Part shown: one piece after another, positions 50,010 through 61,626 of the stretch
How the letters are laid out: every line of letters begins with the position of its first letter
Numbering within the stretch: position 1 is the first letter of the stretch
Source: Hofstenia miamia
Taxonomy: Eukaryota; Xenacoelomorpha; Acoela
NCBI GenBank assembly: GCA_004352715.1
Contig: SCFE01000006.1
Span: 867,442 to 931,441 of the forward strand
Length of the DNA stretch: 64,000 nucleotides
Reading direction: 5' to 3'
Notes under the pieces: model-generated
The model's input: only the letters and a program-made list of their open reading frames with translations
What the model was told of the DNA's origin: nothing
The model's database searches: none
Position numbers and translations under genes: made by a program

Positions 50010-51480
50010 ATAGAGCTGTGCGATATATCGAATCGAATTCGAATATTGAGAAACTGAATATCGATATCGATCGAAATACTTTTCTCGATAAGTTCGATAC
50101 CACGAATGCTGTCATTTCTGAGAAAAGGGCATGTATTTGTTTCAATATCTGAGAAACGTTTATTTACATTCTCCACGCTCGTGTATTTGCTTTGTGTATT
50201 ATTCTACTGGCTGCACAAGGTAGTTTGATTTATTAGTGTGCTACTTCAGAGTATTTATGATTTAAATTGTCTGGAAAAAGGAGTCTTATTTGGGAGCATT
50301 TTACAAAAGCCGAAAACAACAAAGTTACTTCAAATTATGCAATTTAGAAGTATCCGCTCCATCTGGGAACACTTCTAATCCTCAGAGTCATTTGCGAACA
50401 AGACATATACAACAACATGACGAATTTGAAGCAAAGAAGCTAGAAGACAAAAAAATCAAAAGAAGAAAAATGAACACCGGGTATTAAAACGTTTACAAAA
50501 GTAATCCCCAAATCTGAGAAATATTCACCTGATTCGGCAAGGCAAAAGAATTGAATATCGTTGTTGCAGAGATGCTGACTCATGATATGTGCCCCTTTTC
50601 GATGACGGACGACGCCGGCTTCAGAAACGTGGTGAGTGTGCTTGATAGTCGTTATTAAATGCCAACACGAACATCATTTTCGAGGACAATTATCCCCGAG
50701 CTTTTTGGATGAAACAAGGTTCAAACTGTATAATGTTATTAAAGAAGATAAACCCTTTTCTATGTCTTTCACATTGGAGATCTGGACTTCGAAGTCCAAC
50801 ATGACTTTTATATGCTGAACAGGGCATTATCTGACTGACAGTTTTGAACTGAAATGTACTGTGTTAGACCACTCTGCACTTTCCTGAAGCATATATTGGC
50901 GAAAATGTGTTTAAAATATTTGATGAAATGCTTAATTTTTTCGACATCAATCTGTCGGAAATTAAGTGTTTTATGATTACCGACTCTGGGTTTAACTACG
51001 TTTCAGCTCTATCTCAAGTAAAGACCTGGTTTCTAGTATTCCTTGTTTTTAGCATCAGCTACACTTAACAATTTTGAGAGGAGTTCAAAACGCTTCTGGA
51101 TTTCCCGAAATGCTCACAAATGGCAGGGCGATTGTCGAATTTTATAAAAGGAGCCGAAAAGCAACAGAAAATTTATTCCTTGCAAAAAGAGAAAAAACTC
51201 AACTTGTTGCAAGCAGTTGATACTCGGTGTTCATCTGAATTTTTGAAAGAAAAACGACTACTCGAAATGAAAAGCAATTTGGCTGCTTCTATGCTCGAAA
51301 CAAGATGCTCATCTACACGGTCTACAGAAGATTAGGATTTGAGTCAATCATATGTTGATGTTCTTGGAGGATTTGCTGATGCTTTGAAAGAAGTCCGTGG
51401 ATCAAACTACGTGACAGGTTCGATGATCATTCCATTATTGAACAACTTGAAATACCATTTGCGAACTATTAAGTTATTTT
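50010..51480 (+). pseudogene. Decayed hAT transposase with BED zinc finger
   Basis: The left terminus reads TAGAGCTGTGCGATATATCG, followed by TATCGATATCGA-type subterminal repeats, as in many hAT elements. Coding pieces follow in order. First is a BED finger split by a frameshift ('SLIWEHFTKAENNKVTSN', then 'CNLEVSAPSGNTSN..HLRTRH'). Then come 'EMLTHDMCPFSMTDDAGFRN' and 'FTLEIWTSKSNMTFI', the latter in the position of the TTDIWTS block. A 'GHYLTDSFELK' block, 'MITDSGFN' and a final 'RAIVEFYKRSRKATENL' segment complete the series. Multiple stops and frameshifts make it non-functional. The right terminus and target duplication were not found. Confidence 0.8.
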
Positions 51481-51885
51481 AGAATATTTTCGAAGTGCAC
51501 TAACAATATTTTTGACTTAAATAAATTTAAGAATATTGAAAAAATTTTCTGTAATATTGATTAAGTAAGCTGTTTCAAAATTTATGGCTTAATGCAAATT
51601 AAAAATATTATTCGAAATATTTAAGGAATTCAATGTTTTTTTTGAAGTACAATGTAGCAAAATTGTAAGAATTTCAGAAAAAATAGCATGGAAAAATTAC
51701 TAATTACATGAATTACAGAGCTGTAAATGACTTCAAAACCTTTATGAAAGAATGGCTGTCAGACAGGAAGTCTGCAAACTTTTATAAATAAATTTCTCAT
51801 TGATAGCATAAAATGCATTGCAACTAATCATTCTCGAGGAAATGCTTATATTATAAATTGTATGTGTGTTCATATGTAAATCATA
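51481..51885. other. AT-rich stretch before a gap
   Basis: No features are recognised. It may contain the lost 3' end of the hAT relic. Confidence 0.4.
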
Positions 51886-51886
51886 C

Positions 51887-51928
<42 letters not shown>

Positions 51929-52950
51929 NNNNNNNNNNNNNNNNNNNNNNNNNNNNNNNNNNNNNNNNNNNNNNNNNNNNNNNNNNNNNNNNNNNNNNNN
52001 NNNNNNNNNNNNNNNNNNNNNNNNNNNNNNNNNNNNNNNNNNNNNNNNNNNNNNNNNNNNNNNNNNNNNNNNNNNNNNNNNNNNNNNNNNNNNNNNNNNN
52101 NNNNNNNNNNNNNNNNNNNNNNNNNNNNNNNNNNNNNNNNNNNNNNNNNNNNNNNNNNNNNNNNNNNNNNNNNNNNNNNNNNNNNNNNNNNNNNNNNNNN
52201 NNNNNNNNNNNNNNNNNNNNNNNNNNNNNNNNNNNNNNNNNNNNNNNNNNNNNNNNNNNNNNNNNNNNNNNNNNNNNNNNNNNNNNNNNNNNNNNNNNNN
52301 NNNNNNNNNNNNNNNNNNNNNNNNNNNNNNNNNNNNNNNNNNNNNNNNNNNNNNNNNNNNNNNNNNNNNNNNNNNNNNNNNNNNNNNNNNNNNNNNNNNN
52401 NNNNNNNNNNNNNNNNNNNNNNNNNNNNNNNNNNNNNNNNNNNNNNNNNNNNNNNNNNNNNNNNNNNNNNNNNNNNNNNNNNNNNNNNNNNNNNNNNNNN
52501 NNNNNNNNNNNNNNNNNNNNNNNNNNNNNNNNNNNNNNNNNNNNNNNNNNNNNNNNNNNNNNNNNNNNNNNNNNNNNNNNNNNNNNNNNNNNNNNNNNNN
52601 NNNNNNNNNNNNNNNNNNNNNNNNNNNNNNNNNNNNNNNNNNNNNNNNNNNNNNNNNNNNNNNNNNNNNNNNNNNNNNNNNNNNNNNNNNNNNNNNNNNN
52701 NNNNNNNNNNNNNNNNNNNNNNNNNNNNNNNNNNNNNNNNNNNNNNNNNNNNNNNNNNNNNNNNNNNNNNNNNNNNNNNNNNNNNNNNNNNNNNNNNNNN
52801 NNNNNNNNNNNNNNNNNNNNNNNNNNNNNNNNNNNNNNNNNNNNNNNNNNNNNNNNNNNNNNNNNNNNNNNNNNNNNNNNNNNNNNNNNNNNNNNNNNNN
52901 NNNNNNNNNNNNNNNNNNNNNNNNNNNNTATATATATATATATATATATT
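51886..52950. repeat. (TA)n tract around a 1000-N gap
   Basis: TA repeats form both edges (51886-51928 and 52929-52950). Contigs on each side carry complementary receptor exons on opposite strands, so the relative orientation across this gap deserves doubt. Confidence 0.9.
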
Positions 52951-53384
52951 AACTTGGGCGTGCACATATATTTCTCTAAATTCACTAGCTCTTGTTTCGA
53001 GTCTCTGACGACGGAGTTTTCTCCACTAATATAATTTCTAATGTTTTTTACTATTGTTCCAATTAGGACTGGAAGGACGGCAGAATCGGTTTAATGATCG
53101 ACAGCCCTCAGAATACTGTTTCCAATTGAAAAAATCAGCCATCGCAAATCCGTCATTAAAGATTGTGAATACTGTTATTTAAAATTATTGTAAAATAGTA
53201 ATCGTAATTTACATTTCATTTTCCCAAATTTAAGTTGCTTTATATGCGAAATATACTTTTGAAGTTGTTAAAAAGTATTTCAAAATTTTTGTTATAGCAT
53301 GTTGCGTTTTTACATGGCGCTACTGTTTTCATATTCATTTCGACAGTTTATGTCTGTTGTAAGTTAAATGGCTTCGCATGAATA

Positions 53385-53908
53385 TAGTATTTCTACTCGT
53401 TTTTTCCCTTTTTGTACGAGTTTTTTCTCATTTTCACATATTTCTTTCTCTTTTCTAAAATACTTTTTTCCCCAAACCACATCGTTTTTTCTCCTAACCA
53501 CATCGTTTGTTCCCCAAACCAAATATGCCTTTTCTATCAGGAACATATCATAATACAGCCTAAAAGTTATTTTTAAAAACATTTAAACACTCATAGAGAA
53601 AAATAATTAACCAATTCAATTAAAATCTTCGAATTCCACAGCTTTCACACAATTTTTTAGAATATGGCTACATTATCCGCGTAAATCGGATTCAGTCAAT
53701 TCATTCACAGAATCCAATATCAAATTCTCAAAACTCCAATTAAAAACATCAAACAACTTCTTCTTAACATAAGCCTTGATTTTTGAGAATCCGAATTAAG
53801 GGAAAAAAGGATGTGGTTTAGGGAAAATTGTATTTCAGAAAAGGGAAAGAAATATGTGAAAATGGGAAAAAATTCGAGCAAAAGGCGAAAAAACGAGTAG
53901 AAATACTA
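53385..53908. mobile_element. Foldback element with long inverted repeats (524 bp)
   Basis: The first about 115 bp (from TAGTATTTCTACTCG) and the last about 110 bp (ending CGAGTAGAAATACTA) are inverted, imperfect copies. The arms carry TTTTTCCC and CCAAACCACATC words. A TA dinucleotide flanks each end (53383-53384, 53909-53910), consistent with a Tc1/mariner-type MITE. About 300 bp of unrelated AT-rich DNA lies between the arms. Open frames across the arms are by-products of the repeat. Confidence 0.8.
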
Positions 53909-54181
53909 TATATTAACCAGTTTTGTCAACTCAAAAAATCATCACTTTTTCGCTAAATATCATTGAAAGTTTTGATGACGTCATCACTTATCTAATGGCT
54001 CTATTATGTAAAAGAATGCTTACTTTGGTAACGCACAAAGTTTCATGGCAAACTATTTACTAAAAACATTTTCACTAAAAATCTGGCTGCATCAGCCCCT
54101 TGAACACTCAGCAGACCAAAATAACGTTTGGCAAATAGGATTAAGTTAATAAGGATAACAAAACTTGTTGCTAGAACAAAC

Positions 54182-54386
54182 CTGTCTAGTGTGAATGCAG
54201 TTAATATATAACCAGCTGCTCTTGTAGTTGCAAAATTGTAAAACATTTCCAGCTTGCATAAAATCCAGTTAATGTTTCTAAGTTTTATGCCAAAATAAAC
54301 CAAGCCGATTGCAATGAAACCATCCCATGTTCCTGATAAGCAGTCACTTACTGCAAGAAACATTAAGTACACAGCAGAACAAGCAC
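54182..54386 (-). CDS. GPCR family 1, exon 3 (TM2-TM3)
   Basis: A 205-bp minus-strand exon lies between acceptor TTTTAG and donor GACAG|GTTTGT, entered in phase 1 and left in phase 2. It encodes TM2 ('VYLMFLAVSDCLSGTWDGF'), ECL1, TM3 with conserved Cys ('NWILCKLEMFYNF') and ends 'TAFTLD' plus AG of a split Arg codon, so the DRY Asp is present. The frame stays open 46 codons past the donor to a stop near 54043, allowing a truncated read-through product. The phase joins perfectly to exon 2 at 58708 upstream. The expected exons 4-5 are not found further along this strand. Confidence 0.9.
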
Positions 54387-57300
54387 CTAAAATGGAGTTT
54401 TTTAATATTTATTTTCACTTAGGAATAATGTTCTGTTAAATGTCAGTTAATGAATCTTTGTAGTCAGCTAAATAGTCCTGGGATGCAAAATGAGAAAGTC
54501 AATGTTTTGAACACTTCTTACTATAGATACGGTAAAAAAAATTCAAACAATTTACAAATATGGATAGAATATGAAATTTTTCACAATGATGTGAAACTCA
54601 ATTTAAATTTAGAATCTAAAAATATATTAGCCTGAGTTTGAGGAATTTGCTGTCCAAACAGGCTTGTAATTCTTCTTAGATAAACATTATTTGTTAGGTA
54701 AGAAAATATGCTTAACACTAATTAAAATCTTCGGTTTATGTTTTCGACTTATTTTTTGATAATTTTAATAATTTTTACATTTACTAGATCCTCAAATTCA
54801 GAATATGCCGTATGCAGGAAGATGGATGCAACTTAATTGTAAAACTTTTTTTAATGTTTTTCTTCAAGTTTCAGAAAACTCTTAAAAATTTGTTTTTATT
54901 TGGATTGGATTTTTTAGATTAAGTAATTTCGATATTTGTTTCCAGTGGCAAGCAATCCTGAATTTATGTTTCATGATTTTAATAAAATTTTAATGCAGTA
55001 TTTTTTCAGCTCAGTTCAATTTCTGGGTCTGGGCACTCTTATAAACAAAGTTTTATTTCTGAAATTTGTGATTTTTAATACATAAATATACATGTTACCA
55101 TAAGTATTAGTAACACTCAAATTGAAAAACCGGTGGATAAGCTAGAATGTAGTACTGTTGCCAACAACATTTGTCTTCATACTATGCTTATGGTAGAACT
55201 GTCAGAAAATAATTTCTGTAACGGCCCACATAGAAATTCTTATCCTAGACTATCACAGTGCATTATATATAAAGATAAATAACTGTATTTCTTATTCTAC
55301 GACTCATAAAATATTGCCATTTATTAAAATTTCATTGATATCAAGTGATGTTATCAGAAAAAGAATTAGTCACATTGTGTCGATTAAAATTAGTAGTGTT
55401 TTCCGCTTACAACATTTGTTTTCTTTAATTACCTATGTCAATAGTATAAATTCCTTTTTGTAGATTAAAGAAAATTTAAAATAATAATAGTAATATAAGT
55501 ACAGTAAGATTTGAAAATTTTCAGGAATTAAAAATGCTTTGAATATTATTTCTAGCACTAATTTTGCCAAACGAGTTTTTTGTACTTTGTGAATTCATTT
55601 ATTTTGAAAACTAGGATATATTGACAGTCAAATTTGAGCCAACAACATTATCAGTCAATGAAAAGTTTCAAATCCAGCAAGAGTTACATGCAGTCCACTT
55701 TTAAAATTTTGTTTTTTAAACCTTGTTTTTCATGGGTGTACTCATTCAAAAAATATATTTTAAAAATTTCCAATTCAAAAATTATGCTGCTAGTAATAAA
55801 TTTCATATTAAATGGAAAAAAAACTTTTGCTAAAATTCACCAAAATATGTGTAAAGGCAATAAGTATTGAGAAATTTATAAATTTTGGGTAAGCCATTGC
55901 TTGTGTCTATTCTGTTGCTCGCACCTATAAAAATAGGCCCACTATGCATGTAATTAAATTTCATTTAATTAAAATATTAAAATAAGAAAATCAACCAGTC
56001 TAATATTATACTTCTATATTAAGGTTTGCCATGCGGACTAATTTTTATCCCGGAATTAGAATTGCAAAATTATTCTATGAGAATCCTGAGTTTAAGTGTA
56101 CACAATACGCCCAAGCTGTTCAAAAACTGCATTCAGATATATTTTAGTAGCATTTCTTAAAATTGTTAAAATCAATTAAAATACTAAAGATATTTTAAAG
56201 TTTTAGATATAATAGACCTGCGTCTAGGAGTGTCTTAGACCTATATCGTATCTTAGATACGATCAACATTCGTTGATAATTCGATACTTCATTTAGTAGA
56301 CGACTATTAAATGTCTAGCAAACATATCTTCGAGAAAATTATTGTAGGAATGTATTTACTGTAATAATGTATTTTAAATTTTCGTATTCGATATGAAGAC
56401 AAATTCAACAGAAACTATGAAAACAAGTACAGCTTAAGATTTTTGAAATCCATAGAAGAGCAATTTAAGAACTACTCATACAGATGGCTCTCTAGATATC
56501 TATATCATACACCAAGATATCTACATTAGTTATTGATACTAAGTGTGGAAATGTTGAAAATATAAACTTTAAAAATGCGTTTCACCACCTTAGTTCTTAA
56601 ATTTCTTAATTTTTTTATTTAACTAATAATAATCAATTTTCAAAAACTTAATGGGAAGGGGGTATTCCAATGTATCCTCTTTTCTGCTTTCTTATGTACG
56701 CCACTGTCTGAGTGCCACTTAGTGGGCTATATCTGTAACTAAATAGCAAAAACGCTTAAAATCATTTCTGTGAAAAGCATCAGAAGATCTCCATTTGAAC
56801 TTCGGTGAAATGTGAAATCAATTATGTAAAATATTAGACTAAACGTCTTTTGACCACGGTCAGATGCAATGAGTGTTGCCTGTTTGAATCTATTAACTAG
56901 GTTGCTTAAGGTTTTTCTTTATTATTTCTACAAATTTTGTGAAATATAGACTCTTGAAAATAAATGTTTGCTCCATGTTATTTTTGCTAGTGATCATACA
57001 TAAATCAGAAATAATGTTTATTGCCTTTAGAACCTGTATTTCATGAAATAGAATTAATAAAGTTTTAAAAATGTAATCTTCAAAATCTGCCTTTATGTCT
57101 AAAACTACAACCCAAATTTTCATGATTTTATGCAGTTGCCATTTTAACTGTGCTAGCTACCACCTATTTTTACTTGTAAGGAGCAAATATTATCTAGTTA
57201 TGATCCCATCCTTTACATCATTTTGTAGATCTGCAAAAACACCATATTGTATCTTTATGTCAAAAACCGTATTGTCCACATTTTCAAGGAATTTCCTTCA

Positions 57301-58707
57301 AGAATTTTAGAAAATTGAGAATTCTGGGATTTGTATACTATGAGTGTGATGAAAGTTTATGATAAAAAGTATGTGTGTTCTTGCCGAATAGGAAAATATT
57401 ACTGTTTTTCCATTCAAAATCAGATTATTCCCGTGCTCAATTTGTCGCGGTTTAAATGCGGCGATTTCTGACTTCGACCAAAATTATGACTGATAATGAA
57501 AGAAGAGACGATTCTTTACCCAGTCGTAGTTTCCGATCTTAGATATTATTATTATTATTTAGTGATTTAAGGGTTAGAAATGTTTTATAGAAAACATCAT
57601 ACATTGTAAAAAATTAAGATATTATTTAGAGCTAACTCTATTCGAGCTGAGATTTTTTAATTCCTCAGGCCTGAGGTACACGGACTGCTCCCCCATTATA
57701 GTGTTCTGCGGCCATGGCCGCGACCAACGGCTTGATAAATTCAAAATTTACTTTGCACTTTCGGCTATTGCCAAGAAAATTGCCTTGGTAGCAGAGCACT
57801 ACCCCGCTATCCAACTCTGGATTGGTTTATGATACGAAAACAATACTTTAAAAAAAATATTGTTCACAGCAGTATTATCAATTTGGAATCATTGCGATGG
57901 AATTCAGTAGAATTTCAAATATAATTTTCTTGTTCATTATACATACTTTTTTTATTCTAATAAAAATTGGAAGACTGCTTCCGGTTGAAAAGCAATACAA
58001 AGCATAAAATGAGAAGATATTTAGAAAAATGTTTACTAAGGTGATCCCTAATAAAAATTTGGAAAAGTCATGAATTCTCAGTAAGAAAGTTCCACAATGT
58101 TTTCAATAATAATTGAGAAATAGCTCTTTCATTTTATTCAAAAATTTTAATATTAAATGATGTTACCTAAATTGGAAATTGGAAAAAGCCTACTCGAATT
58201 ATGTCTATTAAAATTAGAATTGTTTACTATTAAAGTCAATTGATTTCTTGAATTTTTTACCAATAACCTAGATCAAAAAGCAATAACTGTTTCTGATTAT
58301 AGACAATTTCAAATAATAATTGTCATAGAAATTCAAAGTTAAATTTGGGCAGGAGTTTAAACATTTGCATAAATTTCAATTGTTTCAAAAATATACTTTA
58401 GAAATAAAAGTTTTAAGCGGACCTTATGTACTCTCTTAATTCATTAAATTTGAAACATAAAATTGATTAGATTTCGAAATAATCAAATTTTCCTAAAATA
58501 TCATTTTTTCATTGAGAATTATTTGAGACGAATTTTATCAAAAAACTTATTATGATTATATACATAAATTATACATTATTGTATTACAATTTTTGTTAAG
58601 TTCACCGTTAGAAGTGTACATGGGCATGTAAAATATCATTACGATATTAATTTTAATAGATGAAGTTGATTAATTGTTTATACAGGAAGTTTAACATTTA
58701 TCACTAC
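54387..58707 (-). other. Intron 2 of the minus-strand receptor (4.3 kb)
   Basis: No coding content is recognised on either strand. At 57663-57676 and 57708-57721 there are two perfect 14-bp GC-rich palindromes in a GC-rich islet (57660-57820). At 56205-56300 there are palindromic GTATCTTAGATAC-type words that may be a transposon end. A (TAT)n run lies at 57543-57558. Confidence 0.55.
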
Positions 58708-58902
58708 CTATTACTTGATGATTTTTCATGTAAGAAGCGGTCAGAAACATGGCAACATTTCCTCCTACGTTCATTACTGCTGTAGTTGCAACGTTGAGAA
58801 CAATAAGCATGTCATTAATGGAATTTAGTCTTTTGAAAACGCTTTCGTTACTATTCCAAGCGGGTAGTTCTTTTGTTGTATTTATTGCTTCCAAAATGGG
58901 AA
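58708..58902 (-). CDS. GPCR family 1, exon 2 (N-terminus and TM1)
   Basis: A 195-bp minus-strand exon lies between acceptor AATTTAG and donor ATAG|GTAGTG, phase 1 at both ends. It encodes an extracellular N-terminus with two N-glycosylation sequons (NTT and NES). TM1 follows, ending with the conserved Gly-Asn pair ('NVGGNVAMFLTASY') and the start of ICL1 ('MKNHQVI'). The split Gly codon at the 3' end joins exactly to exon 3 at 54386. No ATG is needed here because exon 1 at 59618-59669 supplies the start. Confidence 0.88.
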
Positions 58903-59617
58903 CTAAATTTAAGTGTATTATGCATTAAGTAGAAAGCATACCTTTTATTTTCATGCATGTACATTTTCAAAAACTTATTGCATTAAGTTACATACAGCAG
59001 CCATCAAAAAAATAAAATGCCAACTGTGCAGATCAAAACAATTGTATAATATTACATATATATTTATGTACATTACTCAATACATAACTTTCAAATAATA
59101 TTTATTCTTAGAATGAAATAATTGCATTCCTTAGTTTACTGATTCAAGTTATTAAATATTGAATATTTTTTAGGAATTCATTGTTCAATCGCTGTTGTTT
59201 GCGTGACATTGAATGTAATTTTATCAAATATATTTCTTCGAAATTTTCACAAACATATTTTTAAGTTTTCTTCCACTGTTCGCTCGGCTTAATGAAGAAC
59301 TGCTGCTGTGTAAATAAAGGGGGCATGATGGAATATTCTCTAAGTCAGGTTTTAAAAATTGATTTTGATTGATAAAATGAAAAAATTATCTTTATACAAT
59401 TCACTGTCTAATTTTTATGATTTTTAAAATTTGGCAGAGCCTCGCCAAGTTCATCACAATTAGCTTGTTCACCGGTCAAAAAATTCAGCGTGCCCTTTGA
59501 AAGCAGCATTGAAACCTTTGTTTCTAATTTGCAATCGCATTGAATTAACGATAATCCAACTTCATAAGTTTTTGGTCAAAATGTACGTTTAGATCATCGA
59601 AATGAAAATTTACTTAC
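58903..59617 (-). other. Intron 1 of the minus-strand receptor (715 bp)
   Basis: This intron runs from the CAAT|GTAAGT donor to the AATTTAG acceptor. It contains nothing recognisable. Confidence 0.7.
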
Positions 59618-59669
59618 ATTGTAGAGAAAACAATACTAAAAACGCTGCAATTGACAAGCCTGGATTCAT
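59618..59669 (-). CDS. GPCR family 1, exon 1 (signal peptide)
   Basis: On the minus strand the ATG at 59669-59667 directly follows an in-frame TAA and opens 'MNPGLSIAAFLVLFSLQ', a typical hydrophobic signal sequence. The exon ends with T|GTAAGT, a strong donor in phase 1 that joins to exon 2 to give Phe-Pro-Ile. The exon and start context are conserved in a paralog at 22011-22062, which supports the start. A cleavable signal peptide encoded by its own exon is uncommon for small rhodopsin-type receptors. Confidence 0.8.
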
Positions 59670-59800
59670 TTACCACAAAATTACAAGTTTAAACGCATTT
59701 ATTGAAGCAGATCTTAATAATTGGGCAGATATCATCCAATCAGTACAACGTTGAAAAAATTTCGGATAAAATTTTAATATCCAATAATAACCCTGCTAAG
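59670..59800 (-). promoter_or_regulatory. Conserved upstream block of GPCR family 1 (copy 1)
   Basis: This aligns with 22063-22190 at the same distance from the start codon. Two ATTGG (inverted CCAAT) words are shared, as are ATTGGATATT and CTTGTAATTTTGTG. No clear TATA box is in register. It is likely the promoter and 5' untranslated region. Confidence 0.5.
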
Positions 59801-61626
59801 TCATAATACGTATTCATAGTCATTTTAGTTACTGGAATTGTTAATGATTTTTAAACTTTTCAATAAATGGGCTCCACCATGCATGGGTTTCTGTTGGCAT
59901 AAAATATAAGCCTCTAAACTAAAGTTTGAAACATTATTTCCTATGCCTGCAATGATTTGAAAAAAAAATTTTAATGCATTGAAGAAATTCACAACATTGT
60001 CAAAAAACCAGTATCAGGAAAGTAAACGAACTTTAAGAAGTTGAGGATAAATACATAATATTTAAAAAATGGTATATATTACACTAAATTGAAATTATAA
60101 TATTAAAATTGATCTTAAAGTAATTTATATTTAATGTGATATTATTTTCATTTCCAATATTACAACATTTTCACACATCAATAAGTCCGTAACAAAGATC
60201 TTGAAAAGCATACTTATTTCCTGGAAGAGCTTAGCTGAGAAGTTCATTTCTGCGAATCAATTTGTTGGAAGTATTATATATTTTTCAATTAAGATTCGAA
60301 TTTATTGTTAAATAATTCAAATTTTCTCCATACCTAAGGTAAATATAACCAGCATATGATATTAAAACCATGTACTATAGAATAATGTTATTTACATAAA
60401 GAACTGTTCTATCAATTGCTGCATAGACTTGATGAACGAATTATCAAATGGTATTAAAGAATATTGTATGTACCTAGGTAATATCAATTTGCAACTATGT
60501 GGAAATATACAAGAACCAAATTTACCTTTAAAAATTAATAACTGTCTTTCTACTTTTTTGTAGTTTCAACAATGTTTAAGAAACTGCTATTTTTAAAAAA
60601 AGTTATTTTACAGTTCTAAATTTTTTAATTTTCAGTTAAAATGTTGGCCAATTAACTGGGTAGGGCAGCCTCAATTTCTCTGTCAACAACCGGGCTCAAA
60701 CTCACCCACTGTGTGAAATGAAGTTACGTGCATGCTTACATCAGTAAAAATTGAAAATATCAATGAGAATTAGAAACTCAACATATGATGTTCTTGATGA
60801 CAAGATTTAAGACAGCCTGTTTCCTTTTCTTGTTGGTTATTTAAGTAACTCTAAGATCCCTAAATCAAAACAATACATTAAGTAAGAAAAACAATGTTAG
60901 AAGTAAATACACAGCAGCAGCATATTAATAATTATATCTTTATGTGCTTATAAGGGATAGGAGCATTGCAAATTTCAATAGATTTAAATTAAAGCAATTT
61001 TTAATAAACACGTTTTATTTTTATTATTAACAGAGACAAAATTATGTACAATTTTTTTTATTTTCGGTGCTGATTTCGGCTAGCCTTGGATTATCCTTTC
61101 AGCACTACAATTTACAATTTTGGTGTTAGAATGAAGGCACTATTCAATTTCTACTTTTCATATGGCAGTCTTAGTTGCTATATATATATGTACATTTTTA
61201 GCAATATGTAATTAAATTGTTTATTGTCATAAAAATAAAGACAATTTTGGGGGAGAGGGAACGGAATGTATGTGTTTCTGTAAAAGTATAGCGCTCTGCA
61301 AATTTTTCGTCAATTCATCACCACATATACATCGGCTTATTTCTATCTTAAAATAATAATTCACCTTGCTCCAAAAAATTTTTCGCAAAATAAACAATGC
61401 TGAACTTCTTGACCCTCTTTAGTAATGATTAATGGATTGTGAAGCAATAAATTTAGGTCATAATACATGTATATATCATGTCCAAATAGTTCAGTTCAAA
61501 ACATGGGATTATGTATGATGTCTGCAGCTTGTATTTTTCCTTGAAGTATTACCAATAAGTCTAGAATATAAAACCACTTTCTTCCTTCATGTTTTGTCAA
61601 AGAATATAATGTTGAACATACGCTAA
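59801..61626. other. AT-rich stretch upstream of the receptor gene
   Basis: No gene, RNA gene or transposon is recognised. Confidence 0.5.

Noticed and set aside
53364-53582. Open frames on both strands rich in F/S or K/E
   Set aside because: They are translations of one arm of the foldback element, not host coding sequence.
36762-59669. Trans-splicing between minus-strand exons 1-3 and plus-strand exons 4-5 as a new mechanism
   Set aside because: It is attractive because the phases match, but all paralogs of a family share phases, and a mis-oriented contig or ordinary inversion explains the layout more simply. It is kept only as a minor alternative.
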